Shown here piece after piece: positions 1 to 13,400 of a DNA stretch of 42,215 nt. Below the pieces are notes generated by a model. It saw only the letters and a list, made by a program, of their open reading frames with translations. It did not search any database and was not told the DNA's origin. Made by a program: the position numbers and the translations under genes. The number at the start of each line of letters is the position of its first letter. Within the stretch, counting starts at the first letter, position 1. Origin of the DNA: Cyanophora paradoxa (taxonomy: Eukaryota > Glaucocystophyceae > Cyanophorales > Cyanophoraceae); assembly GCA_004431415.1 (NCBI GenBank), contig QPMI01000446.1:1-42215 (forward strand), written 5' to 3'.

Positions 1-65
1 TCTTTAATTTTGCAACAGCAATTTCTTTATTTTTTTGCCATACTTACACTCGCTATCGCTCGAAG

Positions 66-2260
66 ATTATTGCCGAGGTCAACGCAACCACACTTGTCAC
101 GAACGGTCCTATCAACGCCCTGTACCAAGAGATCGTCGGGGGTGGTCTTATCGGCCGCGCGAACTTGACGGTCATCGACGCTGCCGCCCGCTGCAACTTG
201 ACGCGCATCGCCGTTGGCGCCGCTGTCGAGTGCTTGGCGGAGGGCGTCGCGGGCTCCCCACCGATTCTGATTTCAGACCTCGATTTTTCGGGGGCGTCCG
301 TTCCCGGCGGAGCCATCCAGACCGGAGTACCTTTCGTGAAAAGTGGCAACCCGACGCTCATTGCTGTCGGCGTGCGGGCGGAGAGCGCCGTCCCAGTCGC
401 ATTCAAATGGTCGCAGTCGATCGGAGGCGGGGACCTGGTCCAGCATCTTGTGGACGTGGTGCGGGCCGTCCTGCACTGCCCAGAGCGTGTGCGCGAGAAC
501 ATCGATGTACTGTGCACCTTGGGGCGTATGGCCGGCGCCCCCCGCTTCTGACGACGGACTTTCTGCCCGACGCTGCACTGCCGGAGGACTCGGCCACCGT
601 GCTGCAGCCGCAACCGCATGTCCAGCAGCTTGGAAACGTCTCTCTCAGCATTCAGCCTGCGGGCCTCCGGCTGGGTGGAATCGCCATCTCGGTCCACTAC
701 AACTCGAGTCTGCATCCCGCATCGCCCCACGTCGACCAGTCACCCTCGACGGTCTTCCTAATTGCCGCCGTCCTTTCCACAAACGTGACCCGCGTGACCG
801 TCGGTGCCCCTGTCGGCGTCACTCTTGCCCGGAAGAATGGTTCAGAGCCTCTCCTTCCCACCGATTTCGAGGGGATCTGGTTCCAGAACCCAGGCTCTGG
901 GGGCAGCGTCTCCCCGACCTCGGCCCTCGTCCCAGTCGAAACGACCAGCGAATTCCTGAAGTTCCTTGTGAGACCGACCATGCCCGGCGAGCCGGTGCGC
1001 CTGTGGGCAAACTATAGCAGCATCGTTGGTGGCGGCCTTGTGAACGACGTAAACGTCATCGTGCTGGAGGCAACGGTTTCCTGCTCGCCCATCCGCGTCG
1101 TCATCGGCGCAGTCATTACATGCCTCGTCTCGCGCACGGAGTCATCACCGGCCCTCCTGGCGTCCGACCTGACTGTTTCCGTGTCACCACCGAGTGCGGG
1201 CAATGCCAGCGGGCTTATCGCAGTCACGGGGAAGCCGCATCAGTGGGAGTTCACCTTTGTACCCAGCCAGCCTGTACTGGGCAGCATCAACGTGCGCTAC
1301 GCGCCGCTTGTGGATCCTTCTACGCAGCACATCAACGGAAGCCCCGTACGGTTCACTTCCCTAAACGCGACTCTGCGGTGCAGCCCGCTGCGCCGCCACG
1401 TGGGCGCCGAATCCTGGTGCAACGTCACGAAGGCCCCGACCGGTGGCGACCTGTTCCCTTCCGACTTCGTCATTCGTTCCTCTCCAGCGGGTACCGGCGG
1501 CGCGATTGGGCCCCTTCCAACCATCAACGGATCCCTGCAATTTAACTTCACAGCGACAACGCCCACAGGGCCTAACGGAGAGCGCGTTGAGGTAATCGCA
1601 ACTCGCGCCTGCTTTTTGTCATGGGCGGCACTCATGATCGCGCCCTCGCAATTGCAGATTCAGTGGCACTCATCGTTGACGGGCGGACTGCCGAACCCGA
1701 GTGTGAACGCTGTGCTAGCCAACGTCGTCGTTGTTATTAACGCGACCCTGCGCTGCCCACCCCGTGTTGGCCTCGCGTCCAATTTCTCATGTGTGCTTGT
1801 TTCGCCAACGGGCTCAGCTCCGCTCCTTCCAAGTGACTTTGCGGACCTTGGACGCCTCTCGCCTGCGGATCCGGACACTGAGGGCTCCGGAACACCAGTT
1901 GCCACAAGCATGAATGAAGTGTTTATCTCGCACCAGCTGCTAGTGGGCTCGGCGACCGTTCCGGCCATCGGCGTGCTTTCGCTGCAGCTTTTCGAAGTGG
2001 GCGAGGTGTGGCTTCGTCCGCAGTGGAGTCTGCTGGTTGGGAATGGCTTCGTGCGCCCAGCTCCGGTCGACGTGATCGGCGCCCGTCTTTCGTGCCCATC
2101 GCGCAGCATTTTCGTGCTCACCTCCGTGCGGTGCGTTGTGACCCGGCTCACGGGCTCGTCGGAAGCGGTGCTGTCGGACCTCGACCCTGCAGCGTTCATC
2201 CTCCCACCATTCCGGCGGCCAAATTCCCTACGCGGAGCCCTCCGCTGTGCAAGCCCTTAA
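66..2260 (+). CDS. Giant receptor gene, part 1: Ig-like repeat ectodomain (5' end outside window)
   Basis: Part of one large surface-receptor gene that runs to 15683. Bases 1-65 look like the end of an intron (T-rich run, AG at 64-65). The coding frame starts without a Met and holds about seven repeats of ~95-125 residues. Each begins with a pattern like A-x-L-x-C-x-P, then V-G-A, a second Cys and P-L-L-x-S-D-F; the starts lie near 165, 460, 765, 1070, 1370, 1740 and 2080. The paired Cys and many N-x-S/T sites suggest disulfide-bonded, glycosylated extracellular beta-sandwich domains. The third repeat lacks the Cys pair. The frame shifts near a C6 run at ~540 and again after ~2200, probably sequencing indels. 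The Ig-like label rests on pattern only; I recognise no named family. Confidence 0.6.
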
Positions 2261-5200
2261 CGCGAACGGCACGGGCATCTACGTTGACGTCAGGGGCTTC
2301 GGATCACTGATGACCTCGCTGACCAGGGGACAACTTGAAGATCTTTGTGCGCTACGCGCTTCGGAATAGCGTCCTCGATGCACCGACACCCTTCGTGACG
2401 GACGCGCCCCAGCCGCTCCAGGCAAGCACTCACGCCCTTTTCTGCATTTGGCCTTCAATTTTCTATTTATCCATGCGCATACGTAGGTTCAAGGCTCAAT
2501 GACCATCATTTCGTCCTATGTTCTGGACAACGGTGCCCGCAGCCCTCGCAATTCGAATTCACCACTTGCGCTTTGCAGAGTGCTAAATGTGTTATCAGGC
2601 ATTCAAGTAGCCGTGACGTTTAATTATCCAGCACGCCGCGAGCCCGAGAGACTGCCAGCGACCTTCTATCTGACCGATGAGTCGGCCGCCAAGCTCGGAA
2701 CCGGCGAGTCATTTCTTCTCTTGCAATTGCAGCTTCATATTCCATCATACGCGTATTTCTGAACGCGCTCGCTCAGGGCGACCGCTTTCTGGTCCGGCCA
2801 GGACACTATTGTGTTTTCCATCATGCCGGACTCGACCGTTGTCATTGGCGACCTTCTCTTCTTCCGCATTCCGATCTACCGGGGCGACACTGCCACTGAC
2901 GAGCGCTTCAGAGGCTTCTTCATCGTGCGCATTTCGAGCTCTGGAATTGCTTGCGCTCATTGCTTCCCAGGTCTCTGTTGGCGACAATTTTGCTCCCGTC
3001 ATCTCACCACGTTCCCCGAAATCGTAGCGGTCTGCCGTAGGGCCCGCATTGTCGCCTTCCGATCTCTGGAACGGGTCGCCGGCCTCTGACCTACTACTGG
3101 TCGTGCGTCGACGAGGCCACATGCAGCTCGCTGGCAGAGCGTTCCGTGACCGTCAACACTACGCACAACGACACTTTGATTGTACCGGACGACGTTCGCA
3201 CACGCGTGACTACAGGCTCTCGGTGTACGCCCGGAACTACCTCGGCGCGAAGTCCAACACCGTCCAGGTCAAATTATACAAGTCCGGACTATTCGTGCGC
3301 CACTGAGCTGGTGTACCAGTACTAAATTCAAAGCGTTAGCTTCTTGCTCAATAAGTCACGCAACATTGCAGCCGCCGTTCCTGGAGGTCGACGGAGGCAC
3401 GACCGTTTACTCGAAGGCATCGACCCTAACCACCATTAAGGTCGTAGTACAGGTTCGCCTAACAATTCATTCCAATTCCGGATCTGTGCACCGTTCCGTG
3501 AATTCAAATCTCGCAGCGGACAACTTGCAACAAGGAACTCGACGACCTGAAGCATGTAAGGCCTCGCGCTCTTTCGTTAACGTGTTCTTTCTTTGCGGAG
3601 AAATATTTACGGTGTGCTGCGGCGCAGTTGTCATCCTCCGTGGCTTCCAGTGGCTCCGCGCATCGGACATGGAGGCGCAATGGCACCTGCCTGACTCCGC
3701 ACTGGAGTTCTTGCCCAGCACTGTCGAGCTGGACAATCCGACGCTGCTTATCGTGCGAACCGTTTGTATCGGCGTACTGATATTTACAAATGCTTTTGAA
3801 ATTAACTCATCATCATCGCACTGCAGCCGAAAAATACGCTGCAGCCCACAGCCAGTTCACGATGACATGACAGCCCGCGATCTGCAGCAGCCCGACACGC
3901 CATCGGTGAACTCGCTTGACGTCGTGAATTTAGCCGAGTTCTGATGCGCGTGCTACGAATGACTCAGGCATTTATCAATGTGACGCTTGTGATATTGAGC
4001 GAAGACCTGGATGCTCGGATTGCTGGCGGAATCGCGTCGTCTCGCCCACCCGCACCTTCATTTTGGACGCAAGCCTGAGCCGAGATCCGACTACACGGCG
4101 TCCGCAGACGAGGGAGGCATCGCGCTCGTCAGCAGCGTTTTCAAGTATCGGTGGGAGTTCCAAAAGGTCGCCACGGATGCAGCAGCCGCGGCGGCCGCCT
4201 CGGTCGAGGGCAGCCCCGATGAGCTCATGGCGACAATTGAGGCGGCACAGCCAACTCTCACAGTCGATCCGAAAGAGCTGGGCCTCGAGGCAGGCACCGC
4301 GTACTCCGTTACATTGAGCCTCTTCTCCGCGCGCTCCGCGTGGGCGTGCCCGAGGGCAACGCGACGGACAGCACCTCCGTGATCATTACGCTTGCTCAGG
4401 AAAGCGTTCCTGTCGTCTTCATCACGGTGCGCTCGAGACCGCGGATCGCGTTTAAATTTATCGTTTTGCCAGCTGAACATCGATATCTGCAGTCAACGTT
4501 CCCCGCTGACCCGACCTACGCAATCGAGGAGCTCGGCATTTGGGTGCGCTTTAAATTCTGAGCTCGGAACTTACATTAAGAGCGCGCGCATTGCTCGAAG
4601 CCCTCAACTGCGGACGCAGATCCGATGCGAGGCCTCCCAGCCGGATAGGCCCGAGAGCTCTGCGGACGACCTCGTCTTCGTTTGGTCGAGCGCCGACGGA
4701 GACGAAACGATCGCCAATATCTCCAGGTACGTCCGGAGAAGTCGTACGCGTAAAGAAAACAACCCAGAATATTAAATTGAAGTATTTCTGCGCAGCCTTG
4801 CCGTCCGAACTTCGGCGAACTCTTCCACTCTCATTATAAACAAGAAACTTTCTTCAGCGTCTTTCATCTCGCTTGATCGGCTATACCGGTGCACATCTTC
4901 TAATTCTGGTAGCTTACTCCGAGCTTATGTCTTACACTTCACTATCGATATCAGAATTCGGTGCAGCGCGTACGCCAAGGACCAGGGTCCTACGCGGAGC
5001 GGTGCACGGCTTGCATTGAATTTATGATTAGCAACTTCGACGTCGCTGTCTCTAAACTGCCAACGCTTCTGCGCAGCCTCACAAGATACGTCGATTCGCG
5101 TCATCTCGGGACCAATCCCGGGCGAATGCACAGTCAACCCCCCGGTAGGCATCGCTCTCCAGACGCAGGTGCGAGATCGGACGCTCGTTTAAATTTTGCA

Positions 5201-6443
5201 AACGCATCGAGATCCGTTGACGTCAATCGCACCTTTTGGCAGTTCGTTGTCACGTGCACGAATTGGATATCCCAGTATACATCGGACCCGTTGCTGTACA
5301 AATTGCAGGTCTGCGACTGAATTTCTGCACTCTGTCTGGCCTTGGGTAGAAAACAAAGCGCCTTGATGACTGATCATGAGCTTTCAGATTATTCCCCCCG
5401 CGAGCCGCCCCGGCGTTTTCGTGACACAAAGCCAGCCAAACTCCGCCCCGGTCGTGCGCGCCGTGCTGCCTCGCGGAGAGGGCGAAGACCGCACAGTTCG
5501 CATGGTGATTATCGTGAAAGACATCTACAACGCTTCTACGGGTAGAATACACCAATCCCCGCTCCGATTTTCGATCACATTCTCACACCCTTGCTGCAGA
5601 GTATTACTTGAACGCGACGTCCGATCTGGAGCAGAGCGTGGAGGGGCTGGACCCGGTCCAGCTGAAATCCTCCGTGCTCGACATCCTGGGCATCGGCTCG
5701 AGGTCCATCGCCGTCACCGACAGCGACGGCGACCTGGAGGCATCTCTCGCCGCCATCGGAAACACCGCGGTCACGATTTCCGGTGCGCACTTGAAAGCAT
5801 GAGAATCGAAGCTGCGGCTGCTGGCCAGGGGTCTCGAATGGAGTTTGATTTCGCGCAGACATTTTGGACAGTTACATCGGGGCCGGCACAGACACCGCTT
5901 ATCGAACGGTGTCGCACCTGGATCGGGACCCCGACTCTACGAAGTCCGCACGTTTTGCGGACAGCGATTTCTTTGATAATACTTTCAGCCACTAATAATC
6001 GATTGCAGAAAAATAGAAGAGACTCTGGCACCGATGCTCAAGGTTATTAGCTGTGCGCCAGTTCATTGCTCTGTGCGTGGGTTGCCGAACCTGCAGCTGA
6101 TCATGGGCTGCACCGTGGCACCTGCAGCTGTCGGGGCGAACAACCGCTCCTCCAAGTTTCAGCTCGTCCAGGCCGTCTCGGTCAGCACCGCGCTGACGCG
6201 CGTCGTCACACGGTTCGTCTTCACTGAACGTGACGTCGACACGGCCGCTTTGGGCACCGTCTCATTTTTCCAACTTCCAGCACTGGTTCGTCGGAGCTCC
6301 AGACCGGGCTGGCTGATGCGATGCACTCTTTGTACAGCGCTTTAAATCCTTGTGACGATTCCGCTGATGTCAACGAGCTCCTCATTGCTGGAGCCGGTGC
6401 GTGAAGTGAAGGCGAGAATCGCTATCATACCCGCTAGCGCTTT
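2261..6443 (+). CDS. Giant receptor gene, part 2: REJ-like region in many short exons
   Basis: A mosaic of coding blocks separated by AT-richer stretches that look like introns. REJ-like (receptor for egg jelly) signatures include a YYWSC block with further Cys and a Y-R-L-S-V-Y-A strand (~3075-3275), an L-x-V-D-G-G-T segment (~3370-3450), a Y-R-W-E-F block ending in L-T-V-D-P-K-x-L and T-A-Y-S-V-T-L (~4130-4420), and L-V-F-V-W-S-S-x-D-G-D (~4665-4726), which ends at a strong donor, AG|GTACGT. A block at 5376-5541 splices in frame to 5600-5782. REJ modules normally precede a GAIN/GPS domain in polycystin-1-like proteins, which matches what follows. Exon borders are mostly unresolved, and homopolymer errors probably add frameshifts. 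The span is one multi-exon region, not a continuous CDS. Confidence 0.5.
5542..5599 (+). other. Spliceosomal intron in the receptor gene
   Basis: A 58-nt GT-AG intron. The upstream exon ends ...N-A-S-T plus one base (G5541). The downstream exon begins AG-TAT-TAC, giving E-Y-Y-L-N-A-T with the frame kept. The acceptor is preceded by a pyrimidine-rich run ending CTGCAG. Confidence 0.65.
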
Positions 6444-7334
6444 GTGTGCTCATGCGAGAGCTGTGCAGACACCTTCGTTGGCTCTTCGTGGTGGCTTGCT
6501 GAGAATGCAAACGGAACTGACACATCCCAGTTCGCCGACTCCGTCATGCGCATGTTCAAGACCTTCGCGTCGAAGGCGGTCCGCTGCGGCGTGTGCGGCG
6601 CGAGCCCGTCCGTCAGCTCGGGCCTCCGCGTCGCCATCTTCACCGGCCAAGTTTGTCACAACCAAGAGGGCCAGGGCGACTTCAATGTCGGCGGATCCCG
6701 CAATGAGACCGCCGGTTTGGTCGTGCCTCCTGAGCTCCAAAAGCTCTCGAGATCTCTGAACGGCACCGATGGTACGCAACTGACCGTGTACGTCTACCCA
6801 CGCGGACCATACCCGGAGGCCACGGAGGGCACTCTCAACGGCACAAACTCCGTCGTAAAGTAGTGCGCCGGCGCCGCATGCAAAGTCAAGTGGAAGGCAC
6901 GCTCTAAGCGCTACGCGTTTACCGCGCAGCAATGTCTCAAGCTATGTGATGGAGGTGGATGTTGTAGGGCTCGAAGTGTCCAACCTTTCCGAGCCTATCA
7001 CGGTGTGATGATTTTATATCATTAAAAAGCGAACTAGATCTAGATTACGGTCCTTTGATTTGCGAACCATTTGTGATCTTGAGCGCAGTTCCAAATCCCT
7101 CTGCGGATGCCAAATGGAGAGCTCATCAACCCCAACCAAAAGCTAGATCTAATATATTACGACAAGATCAACAAAATCTGGATCAGCTGGTAACTGTCGC
7201 CTGCTTTGCTTTCGCAATATGCAGCAAGCACAGTTCTAATGCCTTCTGTCCGCACAGCGGAAATGTCACCATGATCCTCGACATGGCGGTCATCACCGCC
7301 GTTGCCTCATGCAATCATCTCACGCCTTTCGCAA
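6444..7334 (+). CDS. Giant receptor gene, part 3: GAIN domain and GPS autoproteolysis motif
   Basis: The block at 6510-6860 carries V-V-P-P-E-L-x-x-L and Y-V-Y-P-R-G-P-Y-P strands. The next exon (~6930-7002) ends with N-L-S-E-P-I-T and splices directly to F-Q-I-P-L at 7089, a typical GAIN beta-strand. A further exon gives Y-Y-D-K-I-N-K-I-W-I-S and, across a 35-nt intron, a Cys. The last exon ends with C-N-H-L-T-P-F-A (7310-7333). That is the GPCR-proteolysis-site signature, in which the family cleaves between Leu and Thr, here at 7321/7322. GAIN/GPS domains self-cleave in the ER and leave two non-covalently held fragments. Three successive introns restore one frame into the transmembrane segment, which strongly ties this to part 4. 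The splice between 6863 and 6930 is unresolved. Confidence 0.75.
7003..7088 (+). other. Intron inside the GAIN domain
   Basis: An 86-nt AT-rich GT-AG intron. The exon ends exactly at ACG (Thr of S-E-P-I-T) and resumes at TTC (Phe of F-Q-I-P-L), phase 0. Confidence 0.65.
7190..7224 (+). other. Very short intron in the GPS region
   Basis: A 35-nt candidate intron from GTAACTG to TATGCAG. Removing it joins TG to C and creates the Cys that GPS motifs carry after the Trp, and it restores the frame to the C-N-H-L-T block. The length is extreme for a spliceosomal intron, so an indel is the alternative. Confidence 0.5.
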
Positions 7335-7402
7335 GTGCGACATTCCCTCATAAGCATGGGTTTATATTATAATTACCGACGAGCTGACAATCGACACCGC
7401 AG
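7335..7402 (+). other. Intron between GPS and transmembrane exon
   Basis: A 68-nt GT-AG intron with a CTGAC branch-like site (7384-7388). The upstream carry base A joins TT to give Ile, and the frame then runs straight into the transmembrane and FN3 frame. This is the key evidence that the GPS and the FN3 array belong to one protein. Confidence 0.7.
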
Positions 7403-10400
7403 TTGGCATTGGGGAGGTGATCACGCAGGCAGTGCAAGAGTCTCCTCCAGGCGCAGCTCTGCCGCCGACGGGTGCAGCCGCGCAAGGTTCCTACTTCAAC
7501 TGGCAGACAACGGAGCCAGAAGGCTCGGGCGTGCATCCAGCAGCTGTGGCAGTCCCGGTGGTGGTGGGAAGCATTACGATTGCACTCCTTGCCGCGGCAA
7601 TCATCTACACAAGAAACATGGGACGGGCAACTACTTTGTCCCAGAAGCCCCTCGGTCCTGCGGGGCGGGTTGAAGTTGTTACGATCGGCCCGTCGCAGCC
7701 ATCGACTGATCGGCCTGTGTCTATGTCGGCCGGGGCCGCCCGCAAGTCGACGGCGCCCACGAACCTGCAGCTGGTGGATGTCGCGTCCGGCATGTTCGGC
7801 GGCACGACGGGCACGCTCTCGTGGTCGCTGCCGACGACGGGCCCGCCGCTTGCGCACCGTGTGCTGCGCGACGGCGTTGAGATTGCGAGGGTGCCGGGGA
7901 CGCAAACGTCGGTGGAGGTGCCGGACCTTGCGAGGGGCTTGGTGTCGACATTTGTCGTGGTGGCAGTGGACGGCGCCAGCGGAGCCGAGTCGAAGCCGCT
8001 CATCGCTGGCATCGCCCGGACCCGAACAGTGGCATCACCCTCAAAGCGGTGCCTACCGCGTCGAACGGCTCGTCAGCGCAGCTCTCGTGGAACACGCCTG
8101 CTGCGTCTGATACAGTGACTCTCTACAAGCTGCTGGTGAACGGCCAGGTCGTCGCGACGCTGCCGCCGTCGGGAATCGCGATGAACGGTTTCGAGGCAAA
8201 GAGCCTGCCGTCGGGTGCGGTGGCGGAGGTGGTGGCGGTGTTCGCGTCAGGCGCCACGCTGTCGAGCACGCCTGTGCCGATCTCGGCGGGAGGCGGCGGC
8301 AGCGGGTTTGGCGTTGCAATTGGGCCGCCCGCAAGTCGACGGCGCCCACGAACCTGCAGCTGGTGGATGTCGCGTCCGGCATGTTCGGCGGCACGACGGG
8401 CACGCTCTCGTGGTCGCTGCCGACGACGGGCCCGCCGCTTGCGCACCGTGTGCTGCGCGACGGCGTTGAGATTGCGAGGGTGCCGGGGACGCAAACGTCG
8501 GTGGAGGTGCCGGACCTTGCGAGGGGCTTGGTGTCGACATTTGTCGTGGTGGCAGTGGACGGCGCCAGCGGAGCCGAGTCGAAGCCGCTCATCGCTGGCA
8601 TCGCCCGGGACCCGAACAGTGGCATCACCCTCAAGGCGGTGCCTACCGCGTCGAACGGCTCGTCAGCGCAGCTCTCGTGGAACACGCCTGCTGCGTCTGA
8701 TACAGTGACTCTCTACAAGCTGCTGGTGAACGGCCAGGTCGTCGCGACGCTGCCGCCGTCGGAATCGCAATGAACGGTTTCGAGGCAAAGAGCCTGCCGT
8801 CGGGTGCGGTGGCGGAGGTGGTGGCGGTGTTCGCGTCAGGCGCCACGCTGTCGAGCACGCCTGTGCCGATCTCGGCGGGAGGCGGCGGCAGCGGGTTTGG
8901 CGTTCGGGCCGCCCGCAAGTCGACGGCGCCCACGAACCTGCAGCTGGTGGATGTCGCGTCCGGCATGTTCGGCGGCACGACGGGCACGCTCTCGTGGTCG
9001 CTGCCGACGACGGGCCCGCCGCTTGCGCACCGTGTGCTGCGCGACGGCGTTGAGATTGCGAGGGTGCCGGGGACGCAAACGTCGGTGGAGGTGCCGGACC
9101 TTGCGAGGGGCTTGGTGTCGACATTTGTCGTGGTGGCAGTGGACGGCGCCAGCGGAGCCGAGTCGAAGCCGCTCATCGCTGGCATCGCCCGGGACCCGAA
9201 CAGTGGCATCACCCTCAAAGCGGTGCCTACCGCGTCGAACGGCTCGTCAGCGCAGCTCTCGTGGAACACGCCTGCTGCGTCTGATACAGTGACTCTCTAC
9301 AAGCTGCTGGTGAACGGCCAGGTCGTCGCGACGCTGCCGCCGTCGGGAATCGCGATGAACGGTTTCGAGGCAAAGAGCCTGCCGTCGGGTGCGGTGGCGG
9401 AGGTGGTGGCGGTGTTCGCGTCAGGCGCCACGCTGTCGAGCACGCCTGTGCCGATCTCGGCGGGAGGCGGCGGCAGCGGGTTTGGCGTTGGGGCCGCCCG
9501 CAAGTCGACGGCGCCCACGAACCTGCAGCTGGTGGATGTCGCGTCCGGCATGTTCGGCGGCACGACGGGCACGCTCTCGTGGTCGCTGCCGACGACGGGC
9601 CCGCCGCTTGCGCACCGTGTGCTGCGCGACGGCGTTGAGATTGCGAGGGTGCCGGGGACGCAAACGTCGGTGGAGGTGCCGGACCTTGCGAGGGGCTTGG
9701 TGTCGACATTTGTCGTGGTGGCAGTGGACGGCGCCAGCGGAGCCGAGTCGAAGCCGCTCATCGCTGGCATCGCCCGGGACCCGAACAGTGGCATCACCCT
9801 TAAGGCGGTGCCTACCGCGTCGAACGGCTCGTCAGCGCAGCTCTCGTGGAACACGCCTGCTGCGTCTGATACAGTGACTCTCTACAAGCTGCTGGTGAAC
9901 GGCCAGGTCGTCGCGACGCTGCCGCCGTCGGGAATCGCGATGAACGGTTTCGAGGCAAAGAGCCTGCGTCGGGTGCGGTGGCGGAGGTGGTGGCGGTGTT
10001 CGCGTCAGGCGCCACGCTGTCGAGCACGCCTGTGCCGATCTCGGCGGGAGGCGGCGGCAGCGGGTTTGGCGTTGCAATTGGGGCCGCCCGCAAGTCGACG
10101 GCGCCCACGAACCTGCAGCTGGTGGATGTCGCGTCCGGCATGTTCGGCGGCACGACGGGCACGCTCTCGTGGTCGCTGCCGACGACGGGCCCGCCGCTTG
10201 CGCACCGTGTGCTGCGCGACGGCGTTGAGATTGCGAGGGTGCCGGGGACGCAAACGTCGGTGGAGGTGCCGGACCTTGCGAGGGGCTTGGTGTCGACATT
10301 TGTCGTGGTGGCAGTGGACGGCGCCAGTGGAGCCGAGTCGAAGCCGCTCATTGCTGGCATCGCCCGGGACCCGAACAGTGGCATCACCCTCAAAGCGGTG

Positions 10401-13400
10401 CCTACCGCGTCGAACGGCTCGTCAGCGCAGCTCTCGTGGAACACGCCTGCTGCGTCTGATACAGTGACTCTCTACAAGCTGCTGGTGAACGGCCAGGTCG
10501 TCGCGACGCTGCCGCCGTCGGGAATCGCGATGAACGGTTTCGAGGCAAAGAGCCTGCCGTCGGGTGCGGTGGCGGAGGTGGTGGCGGTGTTCGCGTCAGG
10601 CGCCACGCTGTCGAGCACGCCTGTGCCGATCTCGGCGGGAGGCGGCGGCAGCGGGTTTGGCGTTGGGGCCGCCCGCAAGTCGACGGCGCCCACGAACCTG
10701 CAGCTGGTGGATGTCGCGTCCGGCATGTTCGGCGGCACGACGGGCACGCTCTCGTGGTCGCTGCCGACGACGGGCCCGCCGCTTGCGCACCGTGTGCTGC
10801 GCGACGGCGTTGAGATTGCGAGGGTGCCGGGGACGCAAACGTCGGTGGAGGTGCCGGACCTTGCGAGGGGCTTGGTGTCGACATTTGTCGTGGTGGCAGT
10901 GGACGGCGCCAGCGGAGCCGAGTCGAAGCCGCTCATCGCTGGCATCGCCCGGGACCCGAACAGTGGCATCACCCTTAAGGCGGTGCCTACCGCGTCGAAC
11001 GGCTCGTCAGCGCAGCTCTCGTGGAACACGCCTGCTGCGTCTGATACAGTGACTCTCTACAAGCTGCTGGTGAACGGCCAGGTCGTCGCGACGCTGCCGC
11101 CGTCGGGAATCGCGATGAACGGTTTCGAGGCAAAGAGCCTGCCGTCGGGTGCGGTGGCGGAGGTGGTGGCGGTGTTCGCGTCAGGCGCCACGCTGTCGAG
11201 CACGCCTGTGCCGATCTCGGCGGGAGGTGGCGGCAGCGGGTTTGGCGTTGGGGCCGCCCGCAAGTCGACGGCGCCCACGAACCTGCAGCTGGTGGATGTC
11301 GCGTCCGGCATGTTCGGCGGCACGACGGGCACGCTCTCGTGGTCGCTGCCGACGACGGGCCCGCCGCTTGCGCACCGTGTGCTGCGCGACGGCGTTGAGA
11401 TTGCGAGGGTGCCGGGGACGCAAACGTCGGTGGAGGTGCCGGACCTTGCGAGGGGCTTGGTGTCGACATTTGTCGTGGTGGCAGTGGACGGCGCCAGCGG
11501 AGCCGAGTCGAAGCCGCTCATCGCTGGCATCGCCCGGGACCCGAACAGTGGCATCACCCTTAAGGCGGTGCCTACCGCGTCGAACGGCTCGTCAGCGCAG
11601 CTCTCGTGGAACACGCCTGCTGCGTCTGATACAGTGACTCTCTACAAGCTGCTGGTGAACGGCCAGGTCGTCGCGACGCTGCCGCCGTCGGGAATCGCGA
11701 TGAACGGTTTCGAGGCAAAGAGCCTGCCGTCGGGTGCGGTGGCGGAGGTGGTGGCGGTGTTCGCGTCAGGCGCCACGCTGTCGAGCACGCCTGTGCCGAT
11801 CTCGGCGGGAGGCGGCGGCAGCGGGTTTGGCGTTGCAATTGGGGCCGCCCGCAAGTCGACGGCGCCCACGAACCTGCAGCTGGTGGATGTCGCGTCCGGC
11901 ATGTTCGGCGGCACGACGGGCACGCTCTCGTGGTCGCTGCCGACGACGGGCCCGCCGCTTGCGCACCGTGTGCTGCGCGACGGCGTTGAGATTGCGAGGG
12001 TGCCGGGGACGCAAACGTCGGTGGAGGTGCCGGACCTTGCGAGGGGCTTGGTGTCGACATTTGTCGTGGTGGCAGTGGACGGCGCCAGCGGAGCCGAGTC
12101 GAAGCCGCTCATTGCTGGCATCGCCCGGGACCCGAACAGTGGCATCACCCTCAAAGCGGTGCCTACCGCGTCGAACGGCTCGTCAGCGCAGCTCTCGTGG
12201 AACACGCCTGCTGCGTCTGATACAGTGACTCTCTACAAGCTGCTGGTGAACGGCCAGGTCGTCGCGACGCTGCCGCCGTCGGGAATCGCGATGAACGGTT
12301 TCGAGGCAAAGAGCCTGCCGTCGGGTGCGGTGGCGGAGGTGGTGGCGGTGTTCGCGTCAGGCGCCACGCTGTCGAGCACGCCTGTGCCGATCTCGGCGGG
12401 AGGCGGCGGCAGCGGGTTTGGCGTTGGGGCCGCCCGCAAGTCGACGGCGCCCACGAACCTGCAGCTGGTGGATGTCGCGTCCGGCATGTTCGGCGGCACG
12501 ACGGGCACGCTCTCGTGGTCGCTGCCGACGACGGGCCCGCCGCTTGCGCACCGTGTGCTGCGCGACGGCGTTGAGATTGCGAGGGTGCCGGGGACGCAAA
12601 CGTCGGTGGAGGTGCCGGACCTTGCGAGGGGCTTGGTGTCGACATTTGTCGTGGTGGCAGTGGACGGCGCCAGCGGAGCCGAGTCGAAGCCGCTCATCGC
12701 TGGCATCGCCCGGGACCCGAACAGTGGCATCACCCTTAAGGCGGTGCCTACCGCGTCGAACGGCTCGTCAGCGCAGCTCTCGTGGAACACGCCTGCTGCG
12801 TCTGATACAGTGACTCTCTACAAGCTGCTGGTGAACGGCCAGGTCGTCGCGACGCTGCCGCCGTCGGAATCGCGATGAACGGTTTCGAGGCAAAGAGCCT
12901 GCCGTCGGGTGCGGTGGCGGAGGTGGTGGCGGTGTTCGCGTCAGGCGCCACGCTGTCGAGCACGCCTGTGCCGATCTCGGCGGGAGGTGGCGGCAGCGGG
13001 TTTGGCGTTGGGGCCGCCCGCAAGTCGACGGCGCCCACGAACCTGCAGCTGGTGGATGTCGCGTCCGGCATGTTCGGCGGCACGACGGGCACGCTCTCGT
13101 GGTCGCTGCCGACGACGGGCCCGCCGCTTGCGCACCGTGTGCTGCGCGACGGCGTTGAGATTGCGAGGGTGCCGGGGACGCAAACGTCGGTGGAGGTGCC
13201 GGACCTTGCGAGGGGCTTGGTGTCGACATTTGTCGTGGTGGCAGTGGACGGCGCCAGCGGAGCCGAGTCGAAGCCGCTCATCGCTGGCATCGCCCGGGAC
13301 CCGAACAGTGGCATCACCCTTAAGGCGGTGCCTACCGCGTCGAACGGCTCGTCAGCGCAGCTCTCGTGGAACACGCCTGCTGCGTCTGATACAGTGACTC

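Noticed and set aside
53-730. 225-residue minus-strand ORF opposite the Ig-like exon
   Set aside because: Arg-rich, low-complexity product of a GC-rich antisense frame; the plus frame carries the repeated domain.
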